Below are positions 47,434 to 54,142 of a stretch of DNA of 64,000 bases, piece by piece (positions within the stretch are counted from its first letter, which is position 1; each line of letters begins with the position of its first letter). Under the pieces are notes generated by a model. That model was not told the origin of the DNA, did no database searches, and was given only the letters and a program-made list of their open reading frames with translations. This DNA is from Saprospiraceae bacterium (GTDB taxonomy: Bacteria > Bacteroidota > Bacteroidia > Chitinophagales > Saprospiraceae): contig JADJWV010000002.1 in the NCBI GenBank assembly GCA_016716185.1, positions 2,394,501 to 2,458,500 of the forward strand, read 5' to 3'. Position numbers and translations under genes: made by a program.

Positions 47434-48086
47434 TGTTTAATATTTTTGAAAAATGAATCGACCAATTGGACAAATTGACTATTGCGGAAGCCAAAAACCA
47501 ACCACAGTATAAAACCCAACATTACGCTGAATCCCAGAGTCAGCATGGAAATGAAACGCAACAAATTTGCCATGTCTTGATCCTCCAGTTTATATAAACC
47601 GATCTGCGACATATTGATATTGTAGAGAATCAACATATCGGTTTTCAAAAGTATCAACATAAACATGATACTTAATGAAGTGAGCAGAAATTTGAGCTTC
47701 GGTTTCCACAACATCGGGCTTGCGAGAAATAAAGAAAGTATAAAAACCAAAGGCACCGTAAACAATTGAAAAATATACAACTGAATCGAGTATGTCGATA
47801 TTTTATATTCCATTAACTGGTTCCTTTTCGCATAATCATGTTCTGCCTGAATGATTTCAGGATTTCCATAAGTCAGATAAAACACATTCGGGTCTGCTTT
47901 TCCCGATGCATCTTTGTAATCCTGAGTATCGATATATGCATTCGGAAAACTGGCTTTAACGAAAACTTTAACAACCGATCTTACGGATTGCTGGATGCCA
48001 TTCTGAATGAATGGTATATTGAGCAGAAGCATCACCGCGGCATAAGTCAGGATAAATAGTAAAACAAACCGGAGGATCTCTTTCAT
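47430..48086 (-). CDS. Exosortase-associated multi-pass membrane protein
   Basis: 218 residues from ATG 48086 (MKEILRFVLL); an in-frame start at 48146 would overlap the exosortase gene. One membrane segment near the N-terminus, an exported loop of about 85 residues (DTQDYKDASGKADPNVFYLT), then three or four membrane segments. It begins 1 bp after the exosortase stop and overlaps the next gene, so it is part of the operon. Exosortases in Bacteroidota often have a dedicated membrane partner in this position. No catalytic motif is visible and I do not recognise a named family. Confidence 0.75.
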   Translation of the reverse strand: MKEILRFVLLFILTYAAVMLLLNIPFIQNGIQQSVRSVVKVFVKASFPNAYIDTQDYKDASGKADPNVFYLTYGNPEIIQAEHDYAKRNQLMEYKISTYSIQLYIFQLFTVPLVFILSLFLASPMLWKPKLKFLLTSLSIMFMLILLKTDMLILYNINMSQIGLYKLEDQDMANLLRFISMLTLGFSVMLGFILWLVFGFRNSQFVQLVDSFFKNIKQ

Positions 48087-48087
48087 G

Positions 48088-48612
48088 TTATTTTCCGATG
48101 TATTTTTTGACCCTGGCAATCCACAACAACCACATAAAAATAGCAATCAGTGTAAAAATAATAACGCCTCCATGGAGGTGAAGGAATTCAAAACCACTTT
48201 TCCAATGTACACCAGCCACGTAAAGTCCTGCTATTCTGAAGAGGTTTAGTATGGATAAAACCAGTACTCCAACTCCCAAGCCTCTTAATTTATGTTTCCA
48301 GGCTACAAAAGGAAAGGTGATGATTGCGCAGATGTACAATGCAGTTGCTTCAATTCCATCGCAACCGTTTTTGATGCTCACTCTGAACTCTTCCCCGATG
48401 ATATTGTCCTCAAGTGTTTCGGTTTTGAATTGCATCCAGTTGAGGAGAATATTCGAAAGATAGGCTTGTTTATTGAGCAAGGGTCCCATGAGGTAATTTT
48501 CATACCATGGAGAGTAATAAAAGATATAAAAGAGGGTCATCAGGAAGATAAACCCAGCCAGAAACCTAAAAATAGGAGATTTGGAGTTCCACCAGATCTT
48601 AAGTGCAGACAT
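48088..48612 (-). CDS. Exosortase/archaeosortase family transpeptidase
   Basis: 174 residues, almost all hydrophobic. The three conserved exosortase catalytic residues are each in context: Cys in IKNGCDGIEATALY (about residue 84), Arg in LSILNLFRIAGLY (about 121) and His in FEFLHLHGGVIIF (about 141-143). Exosortases cleave C-terminal sorting signals in the inner membrane and may transfer the protein to another molecule. It is a short form, without the extra C-terminal domain found in EpsI-type fusions. The protein at 49822 carries a matching IPTL-CTERM-like tail and is the likely substrate. Confidence 0.88.
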   Translation of the reverse strand: MSALKIWWNSKSPIFRFLAGFIFLMTLFYIFYYSPWYENYLMGPLLNKQAYLSNILLNWMQFKTETLEDNIIGEEFRVSIKNGCDGIEATALYICAIITFPFVAWKHKLRGLGVGVLVLSILNLFRIAGLYVAGVHWKSGFEFLHLHGGVIIFTLIAIFMWLLWIARVKKYIGK

Positions 48613-48702
48613 TGTAATATTTTACTAAAGTCCAAACACTCCAAAGGTCTTTTCCGGAAAATTTCAATTCCGGATGAATTCCAACAGAGTCTTTGGAATG
48701 AA

Positions 48703-48897
48703 TTATTGTTTATTGAACAGCATGAGCACGTGTATAAAGTAAGCCAAAATAGGTACCGTAACAATCATACAAACGATATCCGCTGTTGTATATTCTCCCC
48801 AGATCAGATAAATCAAGATCCAGCCTACGACAGCCAACACACAAGCGATCAGAAAGGCTTTGTCAAAAACAACACGGTCAAATGGAAAATGCATCAT
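48703..48897 (-). CDS. Small two-helix membrane protein
   Basis: 64 residues with two hydrophobic segments (KAFLIACVLAVVGWILIYLI and TADIVCMIVTVPILAYFIHV). It is not recognised. It lies upstream of the exosortase gene on the same strand, with a 90-bp gap, and may be the first gene of that operon. Its composition is similar to that of the neighbouring membrane proteins. It could be an accessory subunit of the exosortase complex; this is based on position only. Confidence 0.55.
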   Translation of the reverse strand: MMHFPFDRVVFDKAFLIACVLAVVGWILIYLIWGEYTTADIVCMIVTVPILAYFIHVLMLFNKQ

Positions 48898-48971
48898 AGA
48901 TCCGGTAAAATAGTGCGCAAAGTTAATAGGAATCCAGGGAATTTTTGACGTTTCGAGGTTTCGACGTTTCG

Positions 48972-49029
48972 TCCCGATAAAATATATAGAATTATTTCTT
49001 TACTAAAATATTATGTCATTTTATCGGGA
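48972..49029. repeat. 58-bp palindromic element, copy 1
   Basis: Bounded by perfect 12-bp inverted repeats TCCCGATAAAAT and ATTTTATCGGGA. It has an AT-rich interior and lies between octamer blocks. Confidence 0.9.
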
Positions 49030-49082
49030 TTTCGAGGTTTCGACTTTTCGACGTTTCGACGTTTCGAGGTTTCGAGGTTTCG

Positions 49083-49140
49083 TCCCGATAAAATATAGAG
49101 AATTATTTCTTTACTAAAATATTATGTCATTTTATCGGGA
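49083..49140. repeat. 58-bp palindromic element, copy 2
   Basis: Nearly identical to copy 1, with the same length and the same 12-bp inverted ends, 111 bp downstream of it. Confidence 0.9.
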
Positions 49141-49217
49141 TTTCGAGGTTTCGACTTTTTGACTTTTTGACTTTTTTGTCTTTTTGTCTTTTTGTCTTTT
49201 TGTCTTTTTGTCTTTTT

Positions 49218-49357
49218 GAATTTTTAATTATAAATTAAATATAAAAATCTGCGTAAATCTGCGAAATCCCCGCCTGACCGAATAAGTTTTTAATTATTAT
49301 AAAACAAATATCAGTCGGGCAGGTGCGGGAAAAATGGAAGAGATTTTTCGAAGCTTG
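49218..49357. repeat. Long direct repeat, copy A (about 135 bp)
   Basis: Starts with a TAAATTAAATATAAA stretch, then ATCTGCG twice, then CCCCGCC and a matching TCGGGC..GCGGG arm. It recurs at 49438-49573 with about three-quarters of bases kept by eye. The GC-rich arms could form a hairpin. Confidence 0.75.
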
Positions 49358-49445
49358 GACGTTTCGACTTTTTGACTTTTTGACTTTTTGACTTTTTGAC
49401 TTTTTGACTTTTTGACTTTTTGACTTTTTGACTTTTTGCCTTTTT
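49358..49445. repeat. Period-8 array of GACTTTTT units
   Basis: Eleven octamers in phase: one GACGTTTC, nine GACTTTTT and one GCCTTTTT. They join the two copies of the long direct repeat. In reverse the units encode runs of Lys-Ser-Gln, which is a composition artefact. Confidence 0.9.
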
Positions 49446-49573
49446 AATGATAAATTAAATATAAAGATCTGCGGAAATCTGCGTAATCCCCGCCCGAACG
49501 ACTTAAATTTTACAAATAATGAACTAATCATTTCAGTCGGGCAAGTGCGGGAAATAAATGAAGGAGGTTTTTC
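49438..49573. repeat. Long direct repeat, copy B
   Basis: Second copy of the 49218-49357 repeat, with the same order of motifs (ATCTGCG pair, CCCCGCCC, CAGTCGGGCAAGTGCGGG). It ends in GTTTTTCGACTTTTCG, like octamer units. Confidence 0.75.
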
Positions 49574-49590
49574 GACTTTTCGAAATTTTG

Positions 49591-49648
49591 TCCCGATAAA
49601 ATAAAGCCAACTGTTTCTTTTTTGAAGTATTATACCATTTTATCAGGA
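49591..49648. repeat. 58-bp palindromic element, copy 3 (diverged interior)
   Basis: Same 58-bp length. Ends TCCCGATAAAAT and ATTTTATCAGGA, with one mismatch in the right arm; the interior differs from copies 1 and 2. Confidence 0.85.
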
Positions 49649-49653
49649 TTTCG

Positions 49654-49711
49654 TCCCGATAAAATAAGGTTAACTATTTCATTTCTAATGAATCATGCCA
49701 TTTTATTGGGA
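49654..49711. repeat. 58-bp palindromic element, copy 4 (diverged interior)
   Basis: Five bp after copy 3. Ends TCCCGATAAAAT and ATTTTATTGGGA; again exactly 58 bp with a changed interior. Confidence 0.85.
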
Positions 49712-49767
49712 TTTCGTCCTTGGTTTTTTTGCTTTTTACTACAGGACCATAAAAAGTCATAGCATAA

Positions 49768-49800
49768 AACAAAAAAGGGCGATGAAAATCACCGCCCTTC
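49768..49800 (-). terminator. Terminator of the CTERM-protein gene
   Basis: AAGGGCG and CGCCCTT arms around an A-rich loop, followed on the minus strand by a T run (49771-49776). It lies 22 bp beyond the stop at 49822. Confidence 0.75.
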
Positions 49801-49821
49801 TATAATAGATTGATTTAACAA

Positions 49822-50544
49822 TTATTCTTTAACAGAAGCTCTCTGTGCAAAATTGTAAATAGCAACAGAAGCGAAAGTCAGAATGATCAGTCCGAAAATA
49901 AACAGACCCCACTGAGTCATGGTTGGAACCGGAGTACCACCAACTGTAAGTAACTTTTTACACTCAGCACCTAAACAGCCTACAGCTGCTGGATCACCAG
50001 AATCATTAAAGATACTGAGATCGTAAGTATTTCGTGCTCCGTTATTATTGGCCAGGAATACAGTGAAAGCTGAACATGCTGGAATTTCAAGTTTATAGCT
50101 AACATTGGTACCCATACAAATTCCACCAGGAGAACCCATGTTAATCGGAGGCGCATAACAAGGTGCACCAGCAGGAGTCCACAACAAAATTGGTCCTGTT
50201 CCTGTGTATGCAAAAGAAATATTACAGAACATAGCAGTTTGAGCTGTCCAATTGATAGTAACACACTGTGGCTCTAGCAAAGTATTTTTGAACTGGTAAG
50301 TTTCCCAGTAAGGAGCAAAGTACCCTGGATTTTGGCAAGCTCCTGTAGGGCATGCCGATCCACCGGCTGTAAGAGGAACCCCAGTTTGGCCTGTAAACAT
50401 ACCAGTTTTAAAAGTGTCGCAGGTATAAGCTGCCGGTTTCATAGCATTCATGCTGGTTCGGATGGGAAAAATAGATCCACCACCACCCGCTGCGAAAACC
50501 GCACTGACTGAAAACAATAAAAATAATATAAATAAATTTTTCAT
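49822..50544 (-). CDS. Exported protein with IPTL-CTERM-like sorting signal (probable exosortase substrate)
   Basis: 240 residues. Signal peptide to about 18 (VSAVFAAGGGG). A Cys-rich beta-type region follows, with no recognised domain (CVTINWTAQTAMFC, ACSAFTVFLANNNGARNTYD). The end is a tripartite signal: the motif VPTMTQWGLF, one hydrophobic helix (IFGLIILTFASVAIY) and a basic tail (NFAQRASVKE). This matches the IPTLxxWG-CTERM class of exosortase signals, with I-L changed to V-M. The exosortase at 48088 is on the same strand, 1.2 kb away. The product is probably cleaved near the motif and released or attached at the envelope. It follows a small secreted protein by 26 bp. Confidence 0.8.
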   Translation of the reverse strand: MKNLFILFLLFSVSAVFAAGGGGSIFPIRTSMNAMKPAAYTCDTFKTGMFTGQTGVPLTAGGSACPTGACQNPGYFAPYWETYQFKNTLLEPQCVTINWTAQTAMFCNISFAYTGTGPILLWTPAGAPCYAPPINMGSPGGICMGTNVSYKLEIPACSAFTVFLANNNGARNTYDLSIFNDSGDPAAVGCLGAECKKLLTVGGTPVPTMTQWGLFIFGLIILTFASVAIYNFAQRASVKE

Positions 50545-50570
50545 GATTCTTATTTTAAAAATTTAATGAA

Positions 50571-50951
50571 TTAAATGCGTCCTTCGTAAACTGCTCTTAA
50601 GTAGTAATTGATGTCATTTACACTAACAGCTTTAGCATGGGATTTTGGAACCATTTGCTGATTAGCAACATCAATGTAGATGATCAACTTTTGATTTGGA
50701 ATATCAAATAAAAATGTGATTCCTCTTCCTGCTGATTTCTCAATGTACTTAGTGAAATAGCTGTTCGCTTCCTGATAGCTTCCAAAATTAAATCTGGAAA
50801 TGTTTGCTACATATTCGGAAGCAACATCCTGTAAGGTTGCATCCAAAATAATAAGACCGTCCGGTGTAACCGTAGCCGACCTTTGAGCACTGGCTGTACT
50901 GACTGTAAAAATCATACATACAAATGCCATTAATTTAAGTAAATTATTCAT
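50571..50951 (-). CDS. Small secreted protein of unknown function
   Basis: 126 residues with a signal peptide (to STASAQ, about 22) and a soluble remainder with SRFNFGSYQEANSYFTKYIE and a beta strand LIIYIDV. No family is recognised. It is encoded just before the CTERM protein and probably co-transcribed with it, so it may take part in the same exported structure. Its own upstream region is the start of a 1.1-kb non-coding stretch with structured repeats. Confidence 0.7.
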   Translation of the reverse strand: MNNLLKLMAFVCMIFTVSTASAQRSATVTPDGLIILDATLQDVASEYVANISRFNFGSYQEANSYFTKYIEKSAGRGITFLFDIPNQKLIIYIDVANQQMVPKSHAKAVSVNDINYYLRAVYEGRI

Positions 50952-51166
50952 GGTATTGGTTTAAATATTATGAAAAAAAGGTTTAAAGATAATCTAACCA
51001 ATACAATCCGGAAGGACAATAAAGCAACCTTTGTGCTGATATGCATCACTCACAGGATTGATTGGATCAAAAAACAACCTAATGCTTTTACCAAGTCAAA
51101 CCCTGCCAGCATGATCGATGAATGAGTCTTGGTTTAGCGTGGGCATACGATGCCCTTAGGCTGGTA

Positions 51167-51174
51167 CAAAATTA
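51167..51174 (-). promoter_or_regulatory. Possible -7 box for the 50951 to 49822 transcript
   Basis: The minus strand reads TAATTTTG, an exact -7 match, about 215 bp before ATG 50951. It gives a long leader; no closer exact match was seen. Confidence 0.3.
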
Positions 51175-51250
51175 GAAAGAATATGTTTTTGGTACCCCCT
51201 CGAAAAGGGTATTTTTTATATTATGTATTTATGTAATGCGTAAGATGTGT

Positions 51251-51530
51251 CCGGTAACCTAGTTTGAACTCTCTGAGTTCAGGGGTTCACGATTTTATTC
51301 AGACCGGAATTGATTTTGTTTCCGTTAACCTAGTTTGAACTCTCTGAGTTCAGGGGTTCACGATATATATTCAGACCGGAATTGATTTTGTTTCCGTTAA
51401 CCTAGTTTGAACTCTCTGAGTTCAGGGGTTCACGATATATATTCAGACCGGATTTGATTTTGTGTCCGTTAACCTAGTTTGAACTCTCTGAGTTCAGGGG
51501 TTTATGATTTTATAGAGACCGAAATTGATG
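51251..51530. repeat. Four tandem 72-bp repeats with nested palindromes
   Basis: A 28-bp core beginning CCTAGTTTGAACTC recurs at 51258, 51329, 51401 and 51473 (spacing 71, 72, 72). Each core contains GAACTC-TCT-GAGTTC, a perfect hairpin. The segments between cores are also conserved (TTCAGACCGGAATTGATTTT), and TCCGGT with ACCGGA forms an outer inverted repeat in the first unit. The fourth copy decays at its right end. No open frame crosses it. Of the 50952-52049 gap, the rest holds the hairpin and terminator listed separately. Confidence 0.92.
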
Positions 51531-51733
51531 GAAATTGATTCTGTTTGATTTCGTGTTTGCCTTCAGTAATTATTCGAACTCCAAGAAAGCCCAAAGCTGT
51601 TATGGGGAAAGGTAATGTTTTTGTGGTTTTACTTAGAAGTAATGTAAATGAAGATCAATCATAGAGCGCTTTCGATAAATTAGCTCTTTTTCTTTAATAT
51701 ACTTTTTTAAAATTGTATTGCGGAATAAGATTA

Positions 51734-51771
51734 TAAAAAAAGTCAGCAGAACGTGGGGAGTTCAGCTGACT
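51734..51771 (-). terminator. Terminator downstream of the response-regulator operon
   Basis: Minus strand: AGTCAGC-T-GAAC, 7-nt loop, GTTC-T-GCTGACT, then seven T. It is an 11-bp stem with one T-T mismatch, 280 bp after the stop at 52050, so either the operon has a long 3' tail or a separate RNA ends here. Confidence 0.75.
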
Positions 51772-51967
51772 CGAAAACTCGATTTAATGGATTTTGTTGG
51801 GGTTACTCGGGGTTGAGCTTGGAATAACAGGTAGTCCCCAAAAAATCCATAATTTTTCAGGCTCTGTAATTTTTAAGTTTGCAGTTTGTGGCTAACGCTG
51901 CAGATCAGGTATTCAATTTTTGTTAAAACCGAGAACTTCAGCCTCGCCCATTTTTTTATTCGTAATT
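51735..51967 (-). ncRNA. Candidate structured small RNA or 3' untranslated element
   Basis: Minus strand. A -7 box match (TAGGTTTG at 51973-51980) stands upstream. A long hairpin with about 19 paired bases (51787-51806 with 51831-51850, one bulge and one mismatch, 24-nt loop) lies inside, and a rho-independent terminator (51734-51771) ends it. No open frame is present. No -33 TTG was found at the right spacing, so an independent promoter is uncertain. It may instead be the 3' end of the regulator mRNA. Confidence 0.3.
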
Positions 51968-52049
51968 AGTCACAAACCTACCATACCCGGCTAGCTGGAA
52001 ATAGGGTGTTTTTCCTGTTTTTGAAGGGGAAAAATCCTTGTTTTGAAAA

Positions 52050-52703
52050 TCAGGGCTGAAATAGTCCGTGTTTGATCGCGTGCAGAACCAGTCCGATCCT
52101 TGTTTTTACTTTGAGTTTGTGAAACAGATCATCTCTATACCCATCGATAGTTTTTGGGCTTAAGTGCATGATATCTGCTATTTGCTTGTAATTCAGTTCT
52201 GTACAACACAATATTAAAAATTCGATCTCCCGTTCTTTTAAAGCCAGATTGGAAGCCTGTGTACTGGGTTTCCCTTCGTTTTTAAAGGAATCGATCATGA
52301 TTTTCGCGACATAGTCTGAATAATAAAATCCCCGGGAAATGACGGATTCAATGGCAGTGTAAAGCTCTTCATCTTCAGCATCTTTAAGAACGTAGCCCTT
52401 GGCTCCATTTTTAAACATTTTGATCACAGATATTTCATCGTCGTTCATGGTCAGGCAAAGTATCTTGATCTCCGGGTAAGTATTTTGAAGCCAGGCTGCG
52501 GTTTCCCACCCATTCATGATCGGCATATTGATATCCAGCAAAACTACATCTGGAATTGGCGCTGTCACCGGGAGTTTCTCTGTCAATTCTTTGCCGTGAC
52601 GGCAAGACAGAACCACTTCAAATTTAGGATTGACATTCAAAAGATTGGCTATAGCCTGCACCATCATGGTATGGTCATCGACTATTGCTATTTTCACAGA
52701 CAT
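52050..52703 (-). CDS. NarL/LuxR-family response regulator
   Basis: 217 residues. Receiver domain 1-120 with Asp9/Asp10, phosphorylated Asp57 (VVLLDINMP) and Lys in GYVLKDAED. The C-terminal LuxR-type helix-turn-helix has LALKEREIEFLILC and YKQIADIMHLSPKTIDGYR (about 150-190). It is phosphorylated by the histidine kinase whose gene ends 2 bp upstream, and binds DNA as a dimer. Targets are unknown. It is the last gene of a four-gene operon. Confidence 0.92.
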   Translation of the reverse strand: MSVKIAIVDDHTMMVQAIANLLNVNPKFEVVLSCRHGKELTEKLPVTAPIPDVVLLDINMPIMNGWETAAWLQNTYPEIKILCLTMNDDEISVIKMFKNGAKGYVLKDAEDEELYTAIESVISRGFYYSDYVAKIMIDSFKNEGKPSTQASNLALKEREIEFLILCCTELNYKQIADIMHLSPKTIDGYRDDLFHKLKVKTRIGLVLHAIKHGLFQP

Positions 52704-52705
52704 AC

Positions 52706-53479
52706 TTATACTTTGGCCGGACAGGAAATTCTATAGGAGGTTCCCCGATCTGGGCTTGAAGTTAATTCGATATTTCCATTTATAAGCTGGATTCTTCCAA
52801 CAATGTGTTTTAAACCCAATCCAGATTCATGGCTTGATTGTGATGTATCAAATCCTTTTCCGTTGTCTCCAACCTCAATCTTTAACAAATCCGGCAGGTA
52901 ATGGACGTGAATCCACATGCTGCTGCATTGTGCATGTTTTAAGGTATTGGTTATCACCTCCTGAATTACTCTGTAGAGTATGGTCTTGCGTTGCAGGTCG
53001 ATTTCAAATGGTTTGCCCGATTCGGTAAGCGTCATTTCAAGAAAATCCAATTGATTGATCCGGTCGCGGTCCTTGGCCAGCAGCTCCATCAGCGAAAACT
53101 TATTCAAAGCCTCCGGGTCTAATGATTTGGACAGACGCCTTATTTCTTCCAGCGCTTTTGAAATCACTTCAAACAAATTGGGCAGATGTGGATCTTGTAT
53201 TTTTTTTAGCAACGACTGCGTTTGGATCTTCGCAATGGTCACCAATTGACCAATGTTATCGTGGAGTTCGAATCCGATCTGTTTCAGAGTTTCTTCCTGA
53301 ATTTCCAATTCAGCTTTCTTTAATTCAAGCTGATATTTGTTCTTCATTTCTTCCTTTTCGCGAATGAACTTGTTTTTATTCCTCAGGTAATAAATCAGGA
53401 AGCCCAATAATAATATGAAAAGGATGGCAACAACAAGACAACCTATGATGATACTGAATATAACTTCTCTTTCAAGCAT
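52706..53479 (-). CDS. Sensor histidine kinase of the HisKA_3 (NarX/DesK-like) class without its own sensor domain
   Basis: 257 residues from ATG 53479 (MLEREVIFSIIIG); 80 further codons upstream in frame are not kinase-like and run over the neighbouring gene. One N-terminal membrane helix is followed directly by a coiled coil, the H-box FELHDNIGQLVTIAK (His about 71) and an HATPase domain with DNGKGFDTSQ and SGLGLKHIVGRI. No periplasmic or PAS domain exists, so sensing probably depends on the membrane protein encoded immediately upstream (37-bp overlap). Partner of the regulator at 52050. Confidence 0.88.
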   Translation of the reverse strand: MLEREVIFSIIIGCLVVAILFILLLGFLIYYLRNKNKFIREKEEMKNKYQLELKKAELEIQEETLKQIGFELHDNIGQLVTIAKIQTQSLLKKIQDPHLPNLFEVISKALEEIRRLSKSLDPEALNKFSLMELLAKDRDRINQLDFLEMTLTESGKPFEIDLQRKTILYRVIQEVITNTLKHAQCSSMWIHVHYLPDLLKIEVGDNGKGFDTSQSSHESGLGLKHIVGRIQLINGNIELTSSPDRGTSYRISCPAKV

Positions 53480-54120
53480 AGCAATCCTAAAAATATACAC
53501 AAATACATAAAGTACATGAGAAAAATAGTGACATTGCGTATGACGGTCAGCAGATCGAGATGATGTTCCAATAAATAATTGAACATAGCCATATAAGGAA
53601 TATTGATCACATAGAATGATAGTAGTCCGGTACAAATCCAAAACATGACATCCTTTTTTAAATATATGATGCGATCGCTTTCGATCAACTGTTTCAAATA
53701 CAAGTAAGCTGCCAGACACAAAACAAAAGATCCCAGAGTAAAACTATAAGTATGCAGAGACTTTAAAAAAGATTGGATAAAAATGATATTGCAGAAGTAA
53801 AATGCGATGAATACAAACAACGAATAACGAAGTATTTTTTTGTAAAAATTATTTTTTAATGTCTGGTAGATCAGTGCGATCCAAAATACAAGAATGAGGG
53901 CGGTTGTCAGATTGTAATACGGTATATTAAAAACAAGTTGGTTCTTTTTAAATACAACTTGTGTTAAAATTAAACCAAAAAAGTCGCTTATAAAAATAAA
54001 ACCTAATACCCATGGCAGTTTTGCCAGAATAGTGTTTTTTAATGGCTTGATAAAGTAAACTGCTGCGATAAAACATATCGCTTCAGATGCAATGGCAACA
54101 AACTGCAGTGCACTTGCCAT
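53443..54120 (-). CDS. Seven-helix-type membrane protein coupled to a histidine kinase
   Basis: 225 residues with about seven hydrophobic helices separated by short basic loops (IKPLKNTILAK, TLKNNFYKKILRYS). There is no signal peptide and no known catalytic motif. Its gene overlaps the start of a histidine kinase that has no sensor of its own, and follows a secreted-protein gene by 22 bp. A membrane sensor for the two-component system is the best inference; a transporter-like role is possible. The family is not recognised by name. Confidence 0.7.
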   Translation of the reverse strand: MASALQFVAIASEAICFIAAVYFIKPLKNTILAKLPWVLGFIFISDFFGLILTQVVFKKNQLVFNIPYYNLTTALILVFWIALIYQTLKNNFYKKILRYSLFVFIAFYFCNIIFIQSFLKSLHTYSFTLGSFVLCLAAYLYLKQLIESDRIIYLKKDVMFWICTGLLSFYVINIPYMAMFNYLLEHHLDLLTVIRNVTIFLMYFMYLCIFLGLLCLKEKLYSVSS

Positions 54121-54142
54121 GGTCTATAATGTTTTCATCGGG

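Larger units (their letters stand above)
48947..49225. repeat. Period-8 array (GACGTTTC-type units) interrupted by two palindromic elements
   Basis: Octamers GACGTTTC, GAGGTTTC, GACTTTTC, GACTTTTT and GTCTTTTT run head to tail at 48947-48970, 49034-49081 and 49145-49225. Blocks are separated by two 58-bp palindromic elements. One extra T near 49177 shifts the phase. This belongs to the 48898-49821 gap, which has no credible gene. Confidence 0.9.

Noticed and set aside
49235..49531. Minus-strand frame with a Lys-Ser-Gln repeat
   Set aside because: It is the reverse reading of the GACTTTTT octamers within non-coding repeats.
48947..49711. Insertion sequence or transposon
   Set aside because: Inverted ends are present on the 58-bp elements, but there is no transposase frame and no element larger than 58 bp.
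51251..51530. CRISPR array
   Set aside because: The intervals between the 28-bp cores are conserved rather than unique, and no cas gene is near.
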